A model generated the notes under the pieces. That model had not been told where the DNA came from, did not search any database, and saw only the letters and a program-made list of their open reading frames with translations. Below are positions 45,222-54,418 of a stretch of DNA of 64,000 nucleotides, piece after piece. The first letter of the stretch is position 1, and every line of letters starts with the position of its first letter. Location of the stretch: positions 5,669 through 69,668 of the forward strand of contig NZ_KQ955210.1 in the NCBI RefSeq assembly GCF_001546115.1, given 5' to 3'. The position numbers and the translations under genes were made by a program. Origin of the DNA: Paracoccus aminovorans. Its GTDB lineage: Bacteria; Pseudomonadota; Alphaproteobacteria; Rhodobacterales; Rhodobacteraceae.

Positions 45222-45524
45222 ATGAGCGGATATGCAGTAGTCAGCTTGCGCCAGACCAAAGTTTATCTGGCGATTCGGGTTTTATTTGGCACTATTGTGG
45301 CAGGAGAGCATGGAATTTTGTGGAGAAAACCCCTGATCGGGATTCTGACCATAGGCATCGCGGTGGCGCTGTTCAGCACGGGGGTCGGGGTCTGGGCTCT
45401 GGACCTGTCCTTCTGGGGCGGGCTGCTGCTGTATTCGGTCAGTGGAACCGCCGCCACGCTGTTCGTCGCATGGCGGCGCGCCAAATGTCTCGATCACCAC
45501 GGCATGCAGCCCGGGCGGGGCTGA
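45222..45524 (+). CDS. Small two-helix membrane protein, unknown
   Basis: A 100-residue protein not recognised as any family. It has two hydrophobic segments (about residues 38-60, GILTIGIAVALFSTGVGVWAL, and 63-85, SFWGGLLLYSVSGTAATLFVAW, given as landmarks) and a short basic C-terminus. A shorter version from TTG 45318 would also contain both helices. It lies within the exopolysaccharide locus, between two leftward genes and facing the convergent priming transferase. It may help assembly or be a spacer-encoded false positive. Confidence 0.5.
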   Translation: MSGYAVVSLRQTKVYLAIRVLFGTIVAGEHGILWRKPLIGILTIGIAVALFSTGVGVWALDLSFWGGLLLYSVSGTAATLFVAWRRAKCLDHHGMQPGRG

Positions 45525-45530
45525 TCCGTC

Positions 45531-46232
45531 TCAGTATCCGGTGCAGCGCAGAACCACGCCCACGGTCTTGGCGATGATGCCAAGATCGCCCGCCAGGCTG
45601 AGATCGGCCGCATAGCGCGCGTCGAAGGTGGCGCGGGCGGCGAAGGTGCTGTCGTTGCGATCCGAGATCTGCCACAGCCCGGTCACGCCCGGCCGCAGGT
45701 GATAGTAATCCGCGCCGGGGTAGAGCTGCGCCTGTTCCAGCATCATCGGCCGCGGGCCGACGACGCTCATGTCGCCGCGGAACACGTTCCACAGCTGCGG
45801 CAGCTCGTCCAGCGAGGTCTTGCGCAGGAAATGTCCGGTCTTGGTGATGCGCGGATCCTGCTTCAGCTTCTGGGTCGAATCCCACTCGGCCTTGGCTTCG
45901 GGGTTCGCGGCCAGATATTCGGCCAGGCGCAGGTCGGCGTCCTCGACCATGGTGCGCAGCTTCCACAGCCGGAAGCTGCGGCCCGAGCGGCCGACGCGCA
46001 GCTGCGTGTAAAAAGGCTTGTCGCCGTTCCACAGGATCACGACCGCCAGCAGGAGCACCAGCGGCAATACGATCGGCGCCGCCAGCAGCACCGAGGTGAT
46101 GTCCAGCGGGCGCTTCAAAAAGCGTGCATAAAATGAACTGATCCCCGTGGGCTCTGCAATGGCCGCGCTGTTGGGGGAGGCTTGCAGCACCGAATCAATC
46201 GACTCGATATGGAAATCTGCACTGTGCCGCAT
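45531..46232 (-). CDS. ExoY/WcaJ-type undecaprenyl-phosphate sugar transferase
   Basis: A 233-residue polyprenyl-phosphate hexose-1-phosphate transferase that starts the exopolysaccharide repeat unit on the lipid carrier. A single hydrophobic hairpin (KRPLDITSVLLAAPIVLPLV onward) is followed by the catalytic domain: FYTQLRVGRSGRSFRLWKLR, TGHFLRKTSLDELPQLWNV, DMSVVGPRP, and PGVTGLWQIS. Length and motifs are normal for the short ExoY form. It is monocistronic, transcribed leftward from the AT-rich region at 46233-46537. Confidence 0.93.
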   Translation of the reverse strand: MRHSADFHIESIDSVLQASPNSAAIAEPTGISSFYARFLKRPLDITSVLLAAPIVLPLVLLLAVVILWNGDKPFYTQLRVGRSGRSFRLWKLRTMVEDADLRLAEYLAANPEAKAEWDSTQKLKQDPRITKTGHFLRKTSLDELPQLWNVFRGDMSVVGPRPMMLEQAQLYPGADYYHLRPGVTGLWQISDRNDSTFAARATFDARYAADLSLAGDLGIIAKTVGVVLRCTGY

Positions 46233-46537
46233 GATAAACCCGTCCTAATCACTACAAGCGGCAGTATAGCCTTGCATTTTAATAAAACTAGAACGAAACA
46301 GCCGACTGACGAAAAGTATAGGTTTGTTTATTTTCAATGGCTTGCGGCAGATTTTCCGGTGGTCTCGCGCGCCTTCCCTCGGGTCAACTTTCCTTAGCGT
46401 TTCATAAGGTTTTAAGCGCCTCACAACAGGAACGCGGATAAACTCTTTCATCGGCAACTGGGGGTTGAAAATGATGGTGCGTTCAATTCCTTCATGCCAT
46501 ATTCGGTTTGTCCAATATAGCAACCCTCGGTTGAATA
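46233..46537. other. AT-rich divergent promoter region
   Basis: A 305-bp gap between the divergent priming transferase and SGNH genes. It is markedly lower in GC than the rest of the window (runs such as cattttaataaaactag and gtttgtttattttc) and should hold promoters for both genes. No protein gene, operator or lux-box-like palindrome was recognised. The low GC may reflect a silencer-bound (H-NS/Ros-type) region, which is a guess. Confidence 0.5.
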
Positions 46538-47305
46538 ATGCCTGGTTTGTTTCAATTTCTGCTCGAAGGGGTTTCGGCGCTCTACATCGGCCACAGCCTG
46601 GTCAGCCCGACCGTGCCGGGGATGATGCAGCAATTGCTGGGTCGGCCGGTCGAGATGCAGATCCTGAACGGCGCCCCGTTGCAGCTGCAATGGACCGAGT
46701 CGCGCCATGCCCAGGGGGTCGACGCGCGCGCCTGGCTGCCCGATCATCCCGTCGACACGCTGGTCCTGACCGAACGGGTGCCGCTGGGGCCGGCGATGGA
46801 ATATCACGACAGCGCCGGCTATGCCGCCCGCTGGCTGGACCTGGCACGGCAGGGCAATCCCGAGGTGCAGCCCTGGCTCTACCAGACCTGGGATTATATC
46901 GAGCCCGGCTCGACCCGGCCCTGGCGCGACCGCATTCTGGCGGACCTGCCGAAATGGCAGCAGATCCTGGCCGAGGTCAATCGCGACCGACCGGCGGGCG
47001 CCCAACCGATGCGGCTGATCCCGGCCGGGCTGGGCATGGTGCGGCTGCATGACGCCGTCGCGGCGGGACAGGTGCCGGGCGCGCGCTCGATCCGCGATTT
47101 CTTCCGCGACGACATCCACCCGACCGAGGCGGGCGGCTTCTATTACATCGCCATGATCCACTATGCCGCGCTGACCGGCAAAAGCCCGGTCGGGCTGACC
47201 AACCAGATTCCGGGCGGCGGCGGACCTTATCCCGAGGTGCCGCGGGCCCAGGCCGAGGTCTTGCAGCGCCTGGCTTGGGAGACGGTGCAGGCGTTTCGCG
47301 ACTAG
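46538..47305 (+). CDS. SGNH/GDSL-like hydrolase of the exopolysaccharide locus
   Basis: A 255-residue protein with a GDSL-like nucleophile motif (LYIGHSLVSPT, Ser20) and a late Asp-x-x-His motif (RDDIHPTEAGG), the arrangement of SGNH esterases. TLVLTERVPLG resembles an internal block. No clear signal peptide is seen, though the first 16 residues are hydrophobic and could act as one or be an artefact of start choice. In this context removal or transfer of O-acyl groups on the polysaccharide is likely. The stop codon overlaps that of the convergent GT2 gene: both use the palindrome CTAG at 47302-47305. Confidence 0.68.
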   Translation: MPGLFQFLLEGVSALYIGHSLVSPTVPGMMQQLLGRPVEMQILNGAPLQLQWTESRHAQGVDARAWLPDHPVDTLVLTERVPLGPAMEYHDSAGYAARWLDLARQGNPEVQPWLYQTWDYIEPGSTRPWRDRILADLPKWQQILAEVNRDRPAGAQPMRLIPAGLGMVRLHDAVAAGQVPGARSIRDFFRDDIHPTEAGGFYYIAMIHYAALTGKSPVGLTNQIPGGGGPYPEVPRAQAEVLQRLAWETVQAFRD

Positions 47306-48132
47306 CGGCCGCGCGCCCAGCCCTGCCGGTTGCGGCCCAGCCGCACGGCCAGGGCGACGGCGGCATAGGCGGCGAAGCCCAGCGGATCGGCGGCCGCCAG
47401 CCGCAAAAGCTCGCCGCGACCGGGCCGGACATGGCCCTGGCGGGCGGGCAGGTCGGGAAACCGCCGGGCGATCTCGGCCACGCCCATGTCCTGGCGGCGC
47501 CGCACCCGGACCAGCGGCGAAAAGCCCTCGACCAGCGGCCATTGATAGGGCTCGTCGACCAGGAACCGCTCGGATTCCGCGAATTGCAGCCGGGCGAAGG
47601 TGTCGTCCGAGATGATCTGCGGGAACTCCCCCCAGCGCGCCCGGCCGGCCGCGTTCACCGCGAAAAGCCCGGCGCCGGTGACGCCCTGGGCGACGAAGGG
47701 CAGCTTCTGCCAGAACCGCGCATAGGCGCGCGACACCGGGCTGCGCGCCGGTGCCACCACCAGCCGGCCGCCGGCATAGCGCGGCTCGGCCACGTCCAGG
47801 ACGCGCATGATGCCCGACAGCAGCCGCGGCCCCATGTGGATGTCGGCGTCCAGATAGAGCCGCACCCCCGCTGGCCCGGCGCAGGCGTCGCCATGGTTCA
47901 GCGCGCCGATCTTGCCGCCCTGGGCCAGCTCCTCGACCCGCAGCGACCAGCCGCGCGCGGCGCATTGCGGCGCCCGGGCGCGGGCGCGGGCGGCAGTGTC
48001 GTCGCTGCAGCCATTGGCCACGACCACGACGGCCACCGGGCCGGCATGGTCCTGGGCCAGCAGGTGGTCCAGGCAGGCGTCGATGTAATCCGCCTCGTCA
48101 TGGGCGGGCAGGATGATGGTGCAGGGCGTCAT
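47302..48132 (-). CDS. Family 2 glycosyltransferase
   Basis: A 276-residue GT2 enzyme. CTIILPAHDEADYIDACLDHL opens the nucleotide-binding fold, VVVANGCSDDTA follows, and RLYLDADIHMG supplies the DxD metal site; SDDTFARLQFAE is the later acidic motif. A longer frame to 48228 adds 32 proline-rich residues with no family similarity, so ATG 48132 is preferred. The C-terminus has a hydrophobic stretch (LGFAAYAAVALAVRLG). It is likely part of repeat-unit assembly. Confidence 0.85.
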   Translation of the reverse strand: MTPCTIILPAHDEADYIDACLDHLLAQDHAGPVAVVVVANGCSDDTAARARARAPQCAARGWSLRVEELAQGGKIGALNHGDACAGPAGVRLYLDADIHMGPRLLSGIMRVLDVAEPRYAGGRLVVAPARSPVSRAYARFWQKLPFVAQGVTGAGLFAVNAAGRARWGEFPQIISDDTFARLQFAESERFLVDEPYQWPLVEGFSPLVRVRRRQDMGVAEIARRFPDLPARQGHVRPGRGELLRLAAADPLGFAAYAAVALAVRLGRNRQGWARGR

Positions 48133-48229
48133 CGGGCTCGTGTCAGGGTTGCTGCCGCCTTGATTCGGGGGCAGGGGCGGCCTTGGCGCCGGGTGCGGCG
48201 CGGCGGGGGTGATGCCGCGCTGCGGCATG

Positions 48230-48249
48230 GGCTGTCCAAAAGGTCAGGC
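48230..48249. promoter_or_regulatory. lux-box-like operator (CpsD/Wzz/Wzx block)
   Basis: GGCTGTCCAAAAGGTCAGGC has the CTG-N10-CAG layout with the AAAAGG core. It lies between the divergent GT2 gene (start 48132) and the CpsD-like gene (start near 48403), so it could act on either. Confidence 0.58.
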
Positions 48250-48402
48250 TTGGCCGCGAAATGCGGCGCATTGTCGTGATCCGGCGTGTTTTCGGTTGTG
48301 GCCTTCATGGCGCGGACGCTACCATGCCGCTGCCATGAAAGTCACGGCAGGCGGCACAGCCAGGAGCGGCCGCGTTCCACCAGAGGCAGAGGGGCCACAG
48401 GT

Positions 48403-49137
48403 TTGAAGCCCGCGACAGGAAACAGCCCGGACAGGACGCCGGAAGACGAGGCTTGGTCCGACGCGCGCGGCAAGGTCTCGAGCCGGTTCGTCCGGCGCGA
48501 GGCGGCGCTGGCGGCCTCGGACGCGAAACATGCCCGCATCATCGCGCAGCGCTTTTCGCTGCTGCGCACCCGCATCCTGCAAGAGATGCGCAGCCGCGGC
48601 TGGAGCAAGCTCGCCGTGGTGCCGGTGACGCCGGGCGCCGGCGGCACCTATGTCGCGGTGCATCTGGCGCTGGCCCTGGCGCGCCAGCCGCACACCAAGG
48701 TGGCGCTGCTCGACCTGGACCTGGGCACGCCCAGCGTGGCGCGGGAACTGGGCGTGCCCGGCTGCGGCGCCCTGGCGCCGGTGCTGCGTGACAGCGGCGA
48801 ACTCGACATGCTGCTGTCGCGGGTGGACGAGGCGCCGAACTTGGCCGTGCTGGCGCCCGAACGCGCCGAGCCCGGCGCCGCCGAGCTGTTGCAGGACGAG
48901 ACGCTGGTCCAGGCCATGCAGCGCCTGCACGACCGCCACCCGGCCGAGATGGTGATCCTGGACACCGCGCCGCTTCTGGGCGAGGACGCGGCCCTGGCCG
49001 CGCTGCCGCTGGCCGATGCGCTGCTGCTGGTCGCCGACGGCCGCAAGGGCACCGCCGCCCATATGACCGAGGCCGAGCGGCTGCTGGTCGGCATGCCGCC
49101 CGTGATGGGCGTGGTGCTGAACAAATCCGAAGATTGA
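48403..49137 (+). CDS. CpsD/CapB-like ATPase with degenerate Walker A
   Basis: A protein of ~244 residues of the exopolysaccharide tyrosine-autokinase (CpsD/ExoP cytoplasmic) family, normally the partner of Wzz in controlling chain length. The fold is clear: KLAVVPVTPGAGGTYVAVHL, KVALLDLDLGTPS (Walker A'), and EMVILDTAPLLGED (Walker B), ending MGVVLNKSED. In the P-loop the expected GAGKT reads GAGGT, so the catalytic Lys is replaced by Gly. No C-terminal tyrosine cluster is present. The start is uncertain: TTG 48403 follows a purine-rich gaggcagagggg, while an in-frame ATG at 48286 would add 39 non-conserved residues. It is in an operon with Wzz and Wzx. Confidence 0.78.
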   Translation: MKPATGNSPDRTPEDEAWSDARGKVSSRFVRREAALAASDAKHARIIAQRFSLLRTRILQEMRSRGWSKLAVVPVTPGAGGTYVAVHLALALARQPHTKVALLDLDLGTPSVARELGVPGCGALAPVLRDSGELDMLLSRVDEAPNLAVLAPERAEPGAAELLQDETLVQAMQRLHDRHPAEMVILDTAPLLGEDAALAALPLADALLLVADGRKGTAAHMTEAERLLVGMPPVMGVVLNKSED

Positions 49138-49168
49138 TTTCATGAGTTTGCTTTAAGGGTTCAGGATT

Positions 49169-50671
49169 TTGGGACCGATTCAATCCTTGCAGGATCTGAT
49201 CTCGATGGTCTGGCGGCGGTTGCCGCTGGTCATGACGATCATGGTCCTGGGCGTGCTGGTGTCGTTCTATCTGATCGTCTCCTCGCCGCGGGTCTACCAG
49301 GCTTCGGCGGTGATCCAGCTCGACATGCCGGCGGTGATGGACCAGGGCGCCGACAGCTCGCTGCCCGCCTCGCGCCGGGTGCAGCTGATCGAGCAGCGGC
49401 TGATGGCGCGCGCCAACCTGCGCGACGTGATCCAGCGGCTGGGGCTTTTCGCCGACACGCCCGGCCTCAGCGAGACGGAAAAGCTGGTGGCGCTGCGCAA
49501 CTCGACCCGGATCGAAAGCATCACCGCGCCCGGCGTCTCGGTCGATTCCCGGCTGGCGCTGGCCGCCATCGTCATCACCTCGCAGGCCGAGACGGCCAAC
49601 ATGGCCGCCGCCATCGCCAATGACTTCGCCGACAGCGTCGTCAACCGCGACCGCGAGAACCGCAAGGCCCGCATCCTGGAATCGCAGGACTACCTGCGCG
49701 GCGAGGAGGCGCGGCTGAACGAGCAGCTTTCGGCGCAGGAGCGCAAGGTCGTCGAATACAGCGCCCGCAACGAGGACGCGCTGCCCAGCTCGCAGACCTT
49801 CCTGCAAACCGAACTCGCCCAGCTGAGCGAGATGGAAACCACGCTGAACAGCAGCATCATGGACCTGCAACGCGAGCGGCTGTCGCTCGAGGCGGGCGCC
49901 GGCGCCGATGCCCGGCCCTCGGCCTCGCTGGTGCAGCAGATCCGCTCGGCCGAGATCGAACTGGCGCAGGCCCGGCGCACGCTGGCCGCCGACCACCCCG
50001 AGATCAAGCGGCTGGAGGACAACCTGCAGCGGTTGAACAGCGGCGGCGGCTCGGGCGGCTCGGACGTGGTGCGCCGCCAGGCCGAGCTGATCGACGCGCA
50101 ATTGCAGCAGCTGAACCAGCAGAAGGCCGGTTTCGAGGCCCGCCGCATCGAGATCGACCGCGCCCGCGCCCGCGTGCCGCAGGTCACGCGCGAGCTCGAG
50201 GCGATGCAGCGCGAGCAGCGCCGCCTGCAGGACCGCTATAACGAGATCTCGCGCCAGTTGGCGCAGGTCGAGACCCAGCAGCAGCTGATGGAAAACGACC
50301 AGACCGAACGCTTCGTGCTGCTGGAGCGCGCCCTGCCGCCGGAATATCCGGCGCTGTCGAACCGCAAGAAAAGCGCGGTGATGGGCGTCGGCGGCAGCTT
50401 CGCGCTGGCGATGATGGTGGCCTTCGTGCTGGAACTGCTGAACCCGGTGCTGCGCCGCACCACGCAATTCGCCCGCGCCACCGGCACCCGGCCGGTGATC
50501 GCGCTGCCCTATCGGCTGTCGCCCGAAGACCTGCACGCCCGCCGGCTGCGGCAGGTCTATCTGGTCGTGCTGCTGGTCGTGGGCGCGCTGGTGGCGCTGT
50601 GGCTGCTGGGCAAGATCCCCGGCCTGCCCTCGCCGGGCGTCGTGCCGACGCCGACCGACGGGATGGGCTGA
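49169..50671 (+). CDS. Wzz/GumC-type chain-length determinant
   Basis: A polysaccharide co-polymerase of ~500 residues. An N-terminal membrane helix (about residues 18-38, LPLVMTIMVLGVLVSFYLIV) precedes a periplasmic domain with long coiled coils (for example LRGEEARLNEQLSAQERKVV and LEAMQREQRRLQDRYNEISR). C-terminal helices follow (MGVGGSFALAMMVAFVLEL, and VYLVVLLVVGALVALWLLG). It has no fused kinase domain; the adjacent CpsD-like protein supplies that part. The start is probably TTG 49169, which keeps the conserved QSLQDLISMVWRRLP segment. The stop overlaps the flippase ATG (TGATG). Confidence 0.88.
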   Translation: MGPIQSLQDLISMVWRRLPLVMTIMVLGVLVSFYLIVSSPRVYQASAVIQLDMPAVMDQGADSSLPASRRVQLIEQRLMARANLRDVIQRLGLFADTPGLSETEKLVALRNSTRIESITAPGVSVDSRLALAAIVITSQAETANMAAAIANDFADSVVNRDRENRKARILESQDYLRGEEARLNEQLSAQERKVVEYSARNEDALPSSQTFLQTELAQLSEMETTLNSSIMDLQRERLSLEAGAGADARPSASLVQQIRSAEIELAQARRTLAADHPEIKRLEDNLQRLNSGGGSGGSDVVRRQAELIDAQLQQLNQQKAGFEARRIEIDRARARVPQVTRELEAMQREQRRLQDRYNEISRQLAQVETQQQLMENDQTERFVLLERALPPEYPALSNRKKSAVMGVGGSFALAMMVAFVLELLNPVLRRTTQFARATGTRPVIALPYRLSPEDLHARRLRQVYLVVLLVVGALVALWLLGKIPGLPSPGVVPTPTDGMG

Positions 50672-52032
50672 TGAGCGACGCCACCACCTCCGAACCGGCG
50701 CGCAAGACGCTGGCCTCGCGCGCCCTGGGCAGCAGCGCCTGGTCCATGGCCAATTTCGGCCTGGGCCAGATCATGCGGCTGGGCTCGAACCTGATCCTGA
50801 CCCGCATCCTCAGCCCGGACGATTTCGGGTTGATGGCGCTGGTCACCAGCTTCCTGATCGGGCTCAGCATGTTCAGCGACATGGGTTTCGGCCCGTCGAT
50901 CATGCAAAGCAAGCGCGGCGACGATCCGGATTTCCTGGACACGATCTGGACGCTGAAGATCCTGCGCGGCTTCCTGATCTTCGCCGCCGCCATGGCCATG
51001 GCCTGGCCGCTGTCGCTGTTCTACGACGCACCGCTGTTCGGCTGGGTGTTCCCGGTCGCGGCCACCTCGATGATCGTGGGCGGCTTCCTGCCCACCCGCA
51101 TCGACAGCGCCGCCCGCCACCTGCAGCTGGGCCGGCTGACGGTGATCGAGCTTGGCAACCAGCTGATCGGCATCCTGATCACCATCGCGGCGGCGCTGAT
51201 CCTGAATTCGGTCTGGGCGCTGGTCTGGGGCAATGTGCTGGGCGCCTTCGCGCAGCTTGTGATGTTCCGCCTGTTCCTGCCCGGTCACCGCAACCGCTTC
51301 CGGCTGGAGCCCGAGGCCCGCGCCGAGGTGATGCATTTCGGCAAGTGGATCTTCTTCAGCACCATCTGCGGCTTCCTGCTGTTCCAGGGCGACCGCATCA
51401 TCCTGGGCCGGGTGCTGACGCTGCACCAGCTCGGCATCTACAACATCGGCCTGTTTCTGGCGACGGTGCCGATCATGCTGGGCAATTCCATCGCCAGCCG
51501 GCTGTTCATCCCGATGTATCGCCAGCACCCGCCGGCCGAGAGCCACGAGAACGCGCGCATCCTGGCCCGCACCCGCGCCGGTCTGTCCGCGCTCTTGCTG
51601 GTCGCGGCGGTGGTGCTGGCCTGGGCCGGGCCGCCGCTGGTCGGGCTGCTTTACGACCCGCGCTATGCGGCGGCGGGCGGCATCCTGGTGGCCATCGCCT
51701 GTATCCAGATGCTGCAGGTGATCCCGATCAGCTATGAATTCTCGGCGCTGGCCGCCGGGGATTCGCGCGGCTTCTTCGTAATGCAGTCGCTGCGGGCGGC
51801 GATCTATTTCACGCTGGTCGCGACCGGGGCCTGGTTCTACGGCCTGCCGGGACTGCTGGTCGGGCAGGGGCTGTCGCAGATCCTGTGCTATCCGGTCACG
51901 GTCTGGCTGGCGCGCCGGCACGGCTGCTGGGATCCGCGCCATGACGCCATCGCGGCGCTGGTCGCGCTGACGGCCATCGCGGCGGCGCTGACCGGGCACC
52001 AGCATACCATCGCGGCTGCCCTGCATCCCTAG
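50671..52032 (+). CDS. Wzx-type oligosaccharide flippase
   Basis: A 453-residue polytopic membrane protein of the MOP/Wzx (RfbX, polysaccharide biosynthesis) family, with about twelve hydrophobic segments. The N-terminal signature SSAWSMANFGLGQIMRLGSN with LILTRILSPDDFGLMALV is typical. It should flip lipid-linked repeat units to the periplasm for Wzy. Start ATG 50671 overlaps the Wzz stop by one base. It is the last gene of the exopolysaccharide locus. Confidence 0.92.
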   Translation: MSDATTSEPARKTLASRALGSSAWSMANFGLGQIMRLGSNLILTRILSPDDFGLMALVTSFLIGLSMFSDMGFGPSIMQSKRGDDPDFLDTIWTLKILRGFLIFAAAMAMAWPLSLFYDAPLFGWVFPVAATSMIVGGFLPTRIDSAARHLQLGRLTVIELGNQLIGILITIAAALILNSVWALVWGNVLGAFAQLVMFRLFLPGHRNRFRLEPEARAEVMHFGKWIFFSTICGFLLFQGDRIILGRVLTLHQLGIYNIGLFLATVPIMLGNSIASRLFIPMYRQHPPAESHENARILARTRAGLSALLLVAAVVLAWAGPPLVGLLYDPRYAAAGGILVAIACIQMLQVIPISYEFSALAAGDSRGFFVMQSLRAAIYFTLVATGAWFYGLPGLLVGQGLSQILCYPVTVWLARRHGCWDPRHDAIAALVALTAIAAALTGHQHTIAAALHP

Positions 52033-52112
52033 GATCAGCTTCAAGCACTTTACCCCTTCCGGTCGCCGCGGCCCGGGCGCTATGGCATAGGTCACGCCAC
52101 GAGGAGGACCGG

Positions 52113-54395
52113 ATGAGCGACGACAACACCCCGCGCAAGTCCCGCATCACGCGGGAAGAGGCTCTGGCCTATCACCTGGAGCCCCGGCCGGGCAAATACG
52201 ACATCGTGGCCTCGACCCCGATGGCGACCCAGCGCGACCTGTCGCTTGCCTATTCCCCGGGCGTCGCCGTGCCGGTCGAGGCCATCGCCGAACGGCCCGA
52301 GACCGCCTATGACTATACCGTCAAGGGCAACATGGTCGCGGTGATCTCGAACGGCACCGCGATCCTGGGGCTGGGGAACCTGGGCGCGCTGGCCTCGAAG
52401 CCGGTGATGGAGGGCAAGGCGGTGCTGTTCAAGCGCTTCGCCGACGTGAACGCCATCGACATCGAGCTGGACACCGAGGACCCGGATCAGATCATCAATG
52501 CCGTGCGGCTGATGGGTCCGACCTTCGGCGGCATCAACCTTGAAGACATCAAGGCGCCGGAATGCTTCATCATCGAGCAGCGCCTGAAGGAGCTGATGGA
52601 CATCCCGGTGTTCCATGACGACCAGCACGGCACGGCGGTGATCTGCGCTGCGGGCCTGCTGAATGCGCTGGAACTGTCGGGCAAGAAGATCGAGGACGTG
52701 CGCATCGTCCTGAACGGCGCCGGCGCGGCGGGCATCGCCTGCCTGGAACTGCTGAAATCCATGGGCGCGCGGCATGAGAACTGCATCATGTGCGACACCA
52801 AGGGCGTGATCTGGCAGGGCCGCACCGAGGGCATGAACCAGTGGAAATCGGCCCATGCGGTCGTGACCGAGGCCCGGACGCTGGAAGACGCGATGAAGGG
52901 CGCCGACGTGTTCCTGGGCGTCTCGGCCAAGGGGGCGGTGACGCAGGACATGGTGGCCTCGATGGCCGAGAACCCGGTCATCTTTGCCATGGCGAACCCC
53001 GACCCCGAGATCACCCCGGAAGAGGCGCATGCCGTCCGCCCAGACGCCATCGTCGCCACCGGCCGCTCGGACTATCCGAACCAGGTCAACAACGTCCTGG
53101 GCTTTCCCTATCTGTTCCGCGGCGCGCTGGACATCCACGCCCGCGCCATCAACGACGAGATGAAGATCGCCTGCGCCGAGGCCCTGGCGAAGCTCGCGCG
53201 CGAGGATGTGCCGGACGAGGTCGCCGTGGCCTATGGCCGCAAGCTGCAATTCGGCCGCGACTACATCATCCCGACGCCCTTCGACCCGCGGCTGATCCAC
53301 GTCATTCCGCCGGCGGTGGCCAAGGCCGGCATGGACACCGGTGTTGCCCGCCGCCCGATCATCGACATGGAGGGCTATGTCCAGTCGCTGAAGGCGCGCA
53401 TGGACCCGACCGCCGCCATCCTGCAAGGCATCCATGCCCGCGCCCGCCAGGCCCAGGCCCGGATGATCTTTGCCGAAGGCGACGACCCGCGCGTGCTGCG
53501 TGCCGCCGTCGCCTGGCAGCGCGGCGGCATGGGCCAGTCCATCGTCGTCGGGCGCGAGGCCGATGTGAAGGAAAAGCTGGACGCCGCCGGCCTGGGCGAC
53601 GCCGCGCGCGAGATCACCGTGGTCAATGCCGGCAATTCGCGTCATCTCGACCAGTATCACGAGACGCTCTATGCCCGGTTGCAGCGCAAGGGCTATGACC
53701 GCGAGGATGCGGCCAAGCTCGCGAACCGCGACCGGCATGTCTTTGCCGCGCTGATGCTGGCGCATGGCCATGGCGACGGACTGGTGACCGGCGCCACGCG
53801 CAAGAACGCGCATGTGCTGGCGCAGATCGGCATGGTCTATGACGTGACCCCGGCGGCGGGCGCGGTCGGCATCACCACGGTCCTGCACAACGGCCGCGTG
53901 ATCCTGATCGGCGACACGCTGGTCCACGAATGGCCCGAGGCCGAGGATCTGGCCGATATCGCCACCCGCGGCGCCCATGTCGCGCGCGGCCTGGGCATCG
54001 AGCCGCGCGTGGCTTTCCTGTCCTTCTCGAACTTCGGCTATCCGGTCAGCGAGCGCGCGGTGAAGATGGCCCATGCGACCGAGGTGCTGGACGCCCGCAA
54101 GGTCGATTTCGAATATGAGGGCGAGATGACCGTGGACGTGGCGCTGAACCCGTCGCAGGCGGCGAAATACCCGTTCTCGCGCCTGACCGGCCCGGCGAAC
54201 GTGCTGGTGGTGCCGGCGCGGCACTCGGCCTCGATCTCGGTGAAGCTGTTGCAGGAAATGGCCGGCGCCACGGTGGTCGGCCCGATCCTGACCGGCGTGC
54301 CCGAGCCGATCCAGATCTGCTCGACCGGCTCGACCGTGAACGACATCCTGAACATGGCGGCCATCGCGGCGGGAAGGCTGGGGCAGGTGAAGTAA
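52113..54395 (+). CDS. maeB: NADP-dependent malic enzyme with phosphotransacetylase-like domain
   Basis: A 760-residue MaeB-type malic enzyme converting malate to pyruvate with NADP. The N-terminal malic domain (DLSLAYSPGVAVPVEAI, VFHDDQHGTAVI) and the nucleotide-binding domain (VLNGAGAAGIACLELL) cover residues 1-~420. The C-terminal ~320 residues are a phosphotransacetylase-like domain (MIFAEGDDPRVLRAAV, LVTGATRKNAHVL), thought to be regulatory rather than catalytic. Length matches the family. It is monocistronic, with a gaggagg ribosome site before ATG 52113. Confidence 0.95.
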   Translation: MSDDNTPRKSRITREEALAYHLEPRPGKYDIVASTPMATQRDLSLAYSPGVAVPVEAIAERPETAYDYTVKGNMVAVISNGTAILGLGNLGALASKPVMEGKAVLFKRFADVNAIDIELDTEDPDQIINAVRLMGPTFGGINLEDIKAPECFIIEQRLKELMDIPVFHDDQHGTAVICAAGLLNALELSGKKIEDVRIVLNGAGAAGIACLELLKSMGARHENCIMCDTKGVIWQGRTEGMNQWKSAHAVVTEARTLEDAMKGADVFLGVSAKGAVTQDMVASMAENPVIFAMANPDPEITPEEAHAVRPDAIVATGRSDYPNQVNNVLGFPYLFRGALDIHARAINDEMKIACAEALAKLAREDVPDEVAVAYGRKLQFGRDYIIPTPFDPRLIHVIPPAVAKAGMDTGVARRPIIDMEGYVQSLKARMDPTAAILQGIHARARQAQARMIFAEGDDPRVLRAAVAWQRGGMGQSIVVGREADVKEKLDAAGLGDAAREITVVNAGNSRHLDQYHETLYARLQRKGYDREDAAKLANRDRHVFAALMLAHGHGDGLVTGATRKNAHVLAQIGMVYDVTPAAGAVGITTVLHNGRVILIGDTLVHEWPEAEDLADIATRGAHVARGLGIEPRVAFLSFSNFGYPVSERAVKMAHATEVLDARKVDFEYEGEMTVDVALNPSQAAKYPFSRLTGPANVLVVPARHSASISVKLLQEMAGATVVGPILTGVPEPIQICSTGSTVNDILNMAAIAAGRLGQVK

Positions 54396-54418
54396 CCAGC
54401 CCGGGCCGGCCGGCGCTT

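Noticed and set aside
48133..48228. A 32-residue N-terminal extension of the GT2 protein
   Set aside because: It is proline-rich, unlike the family, and would run into the region carrying the lux-box-like site; ATG 48132 starts directly before the conserved fold.
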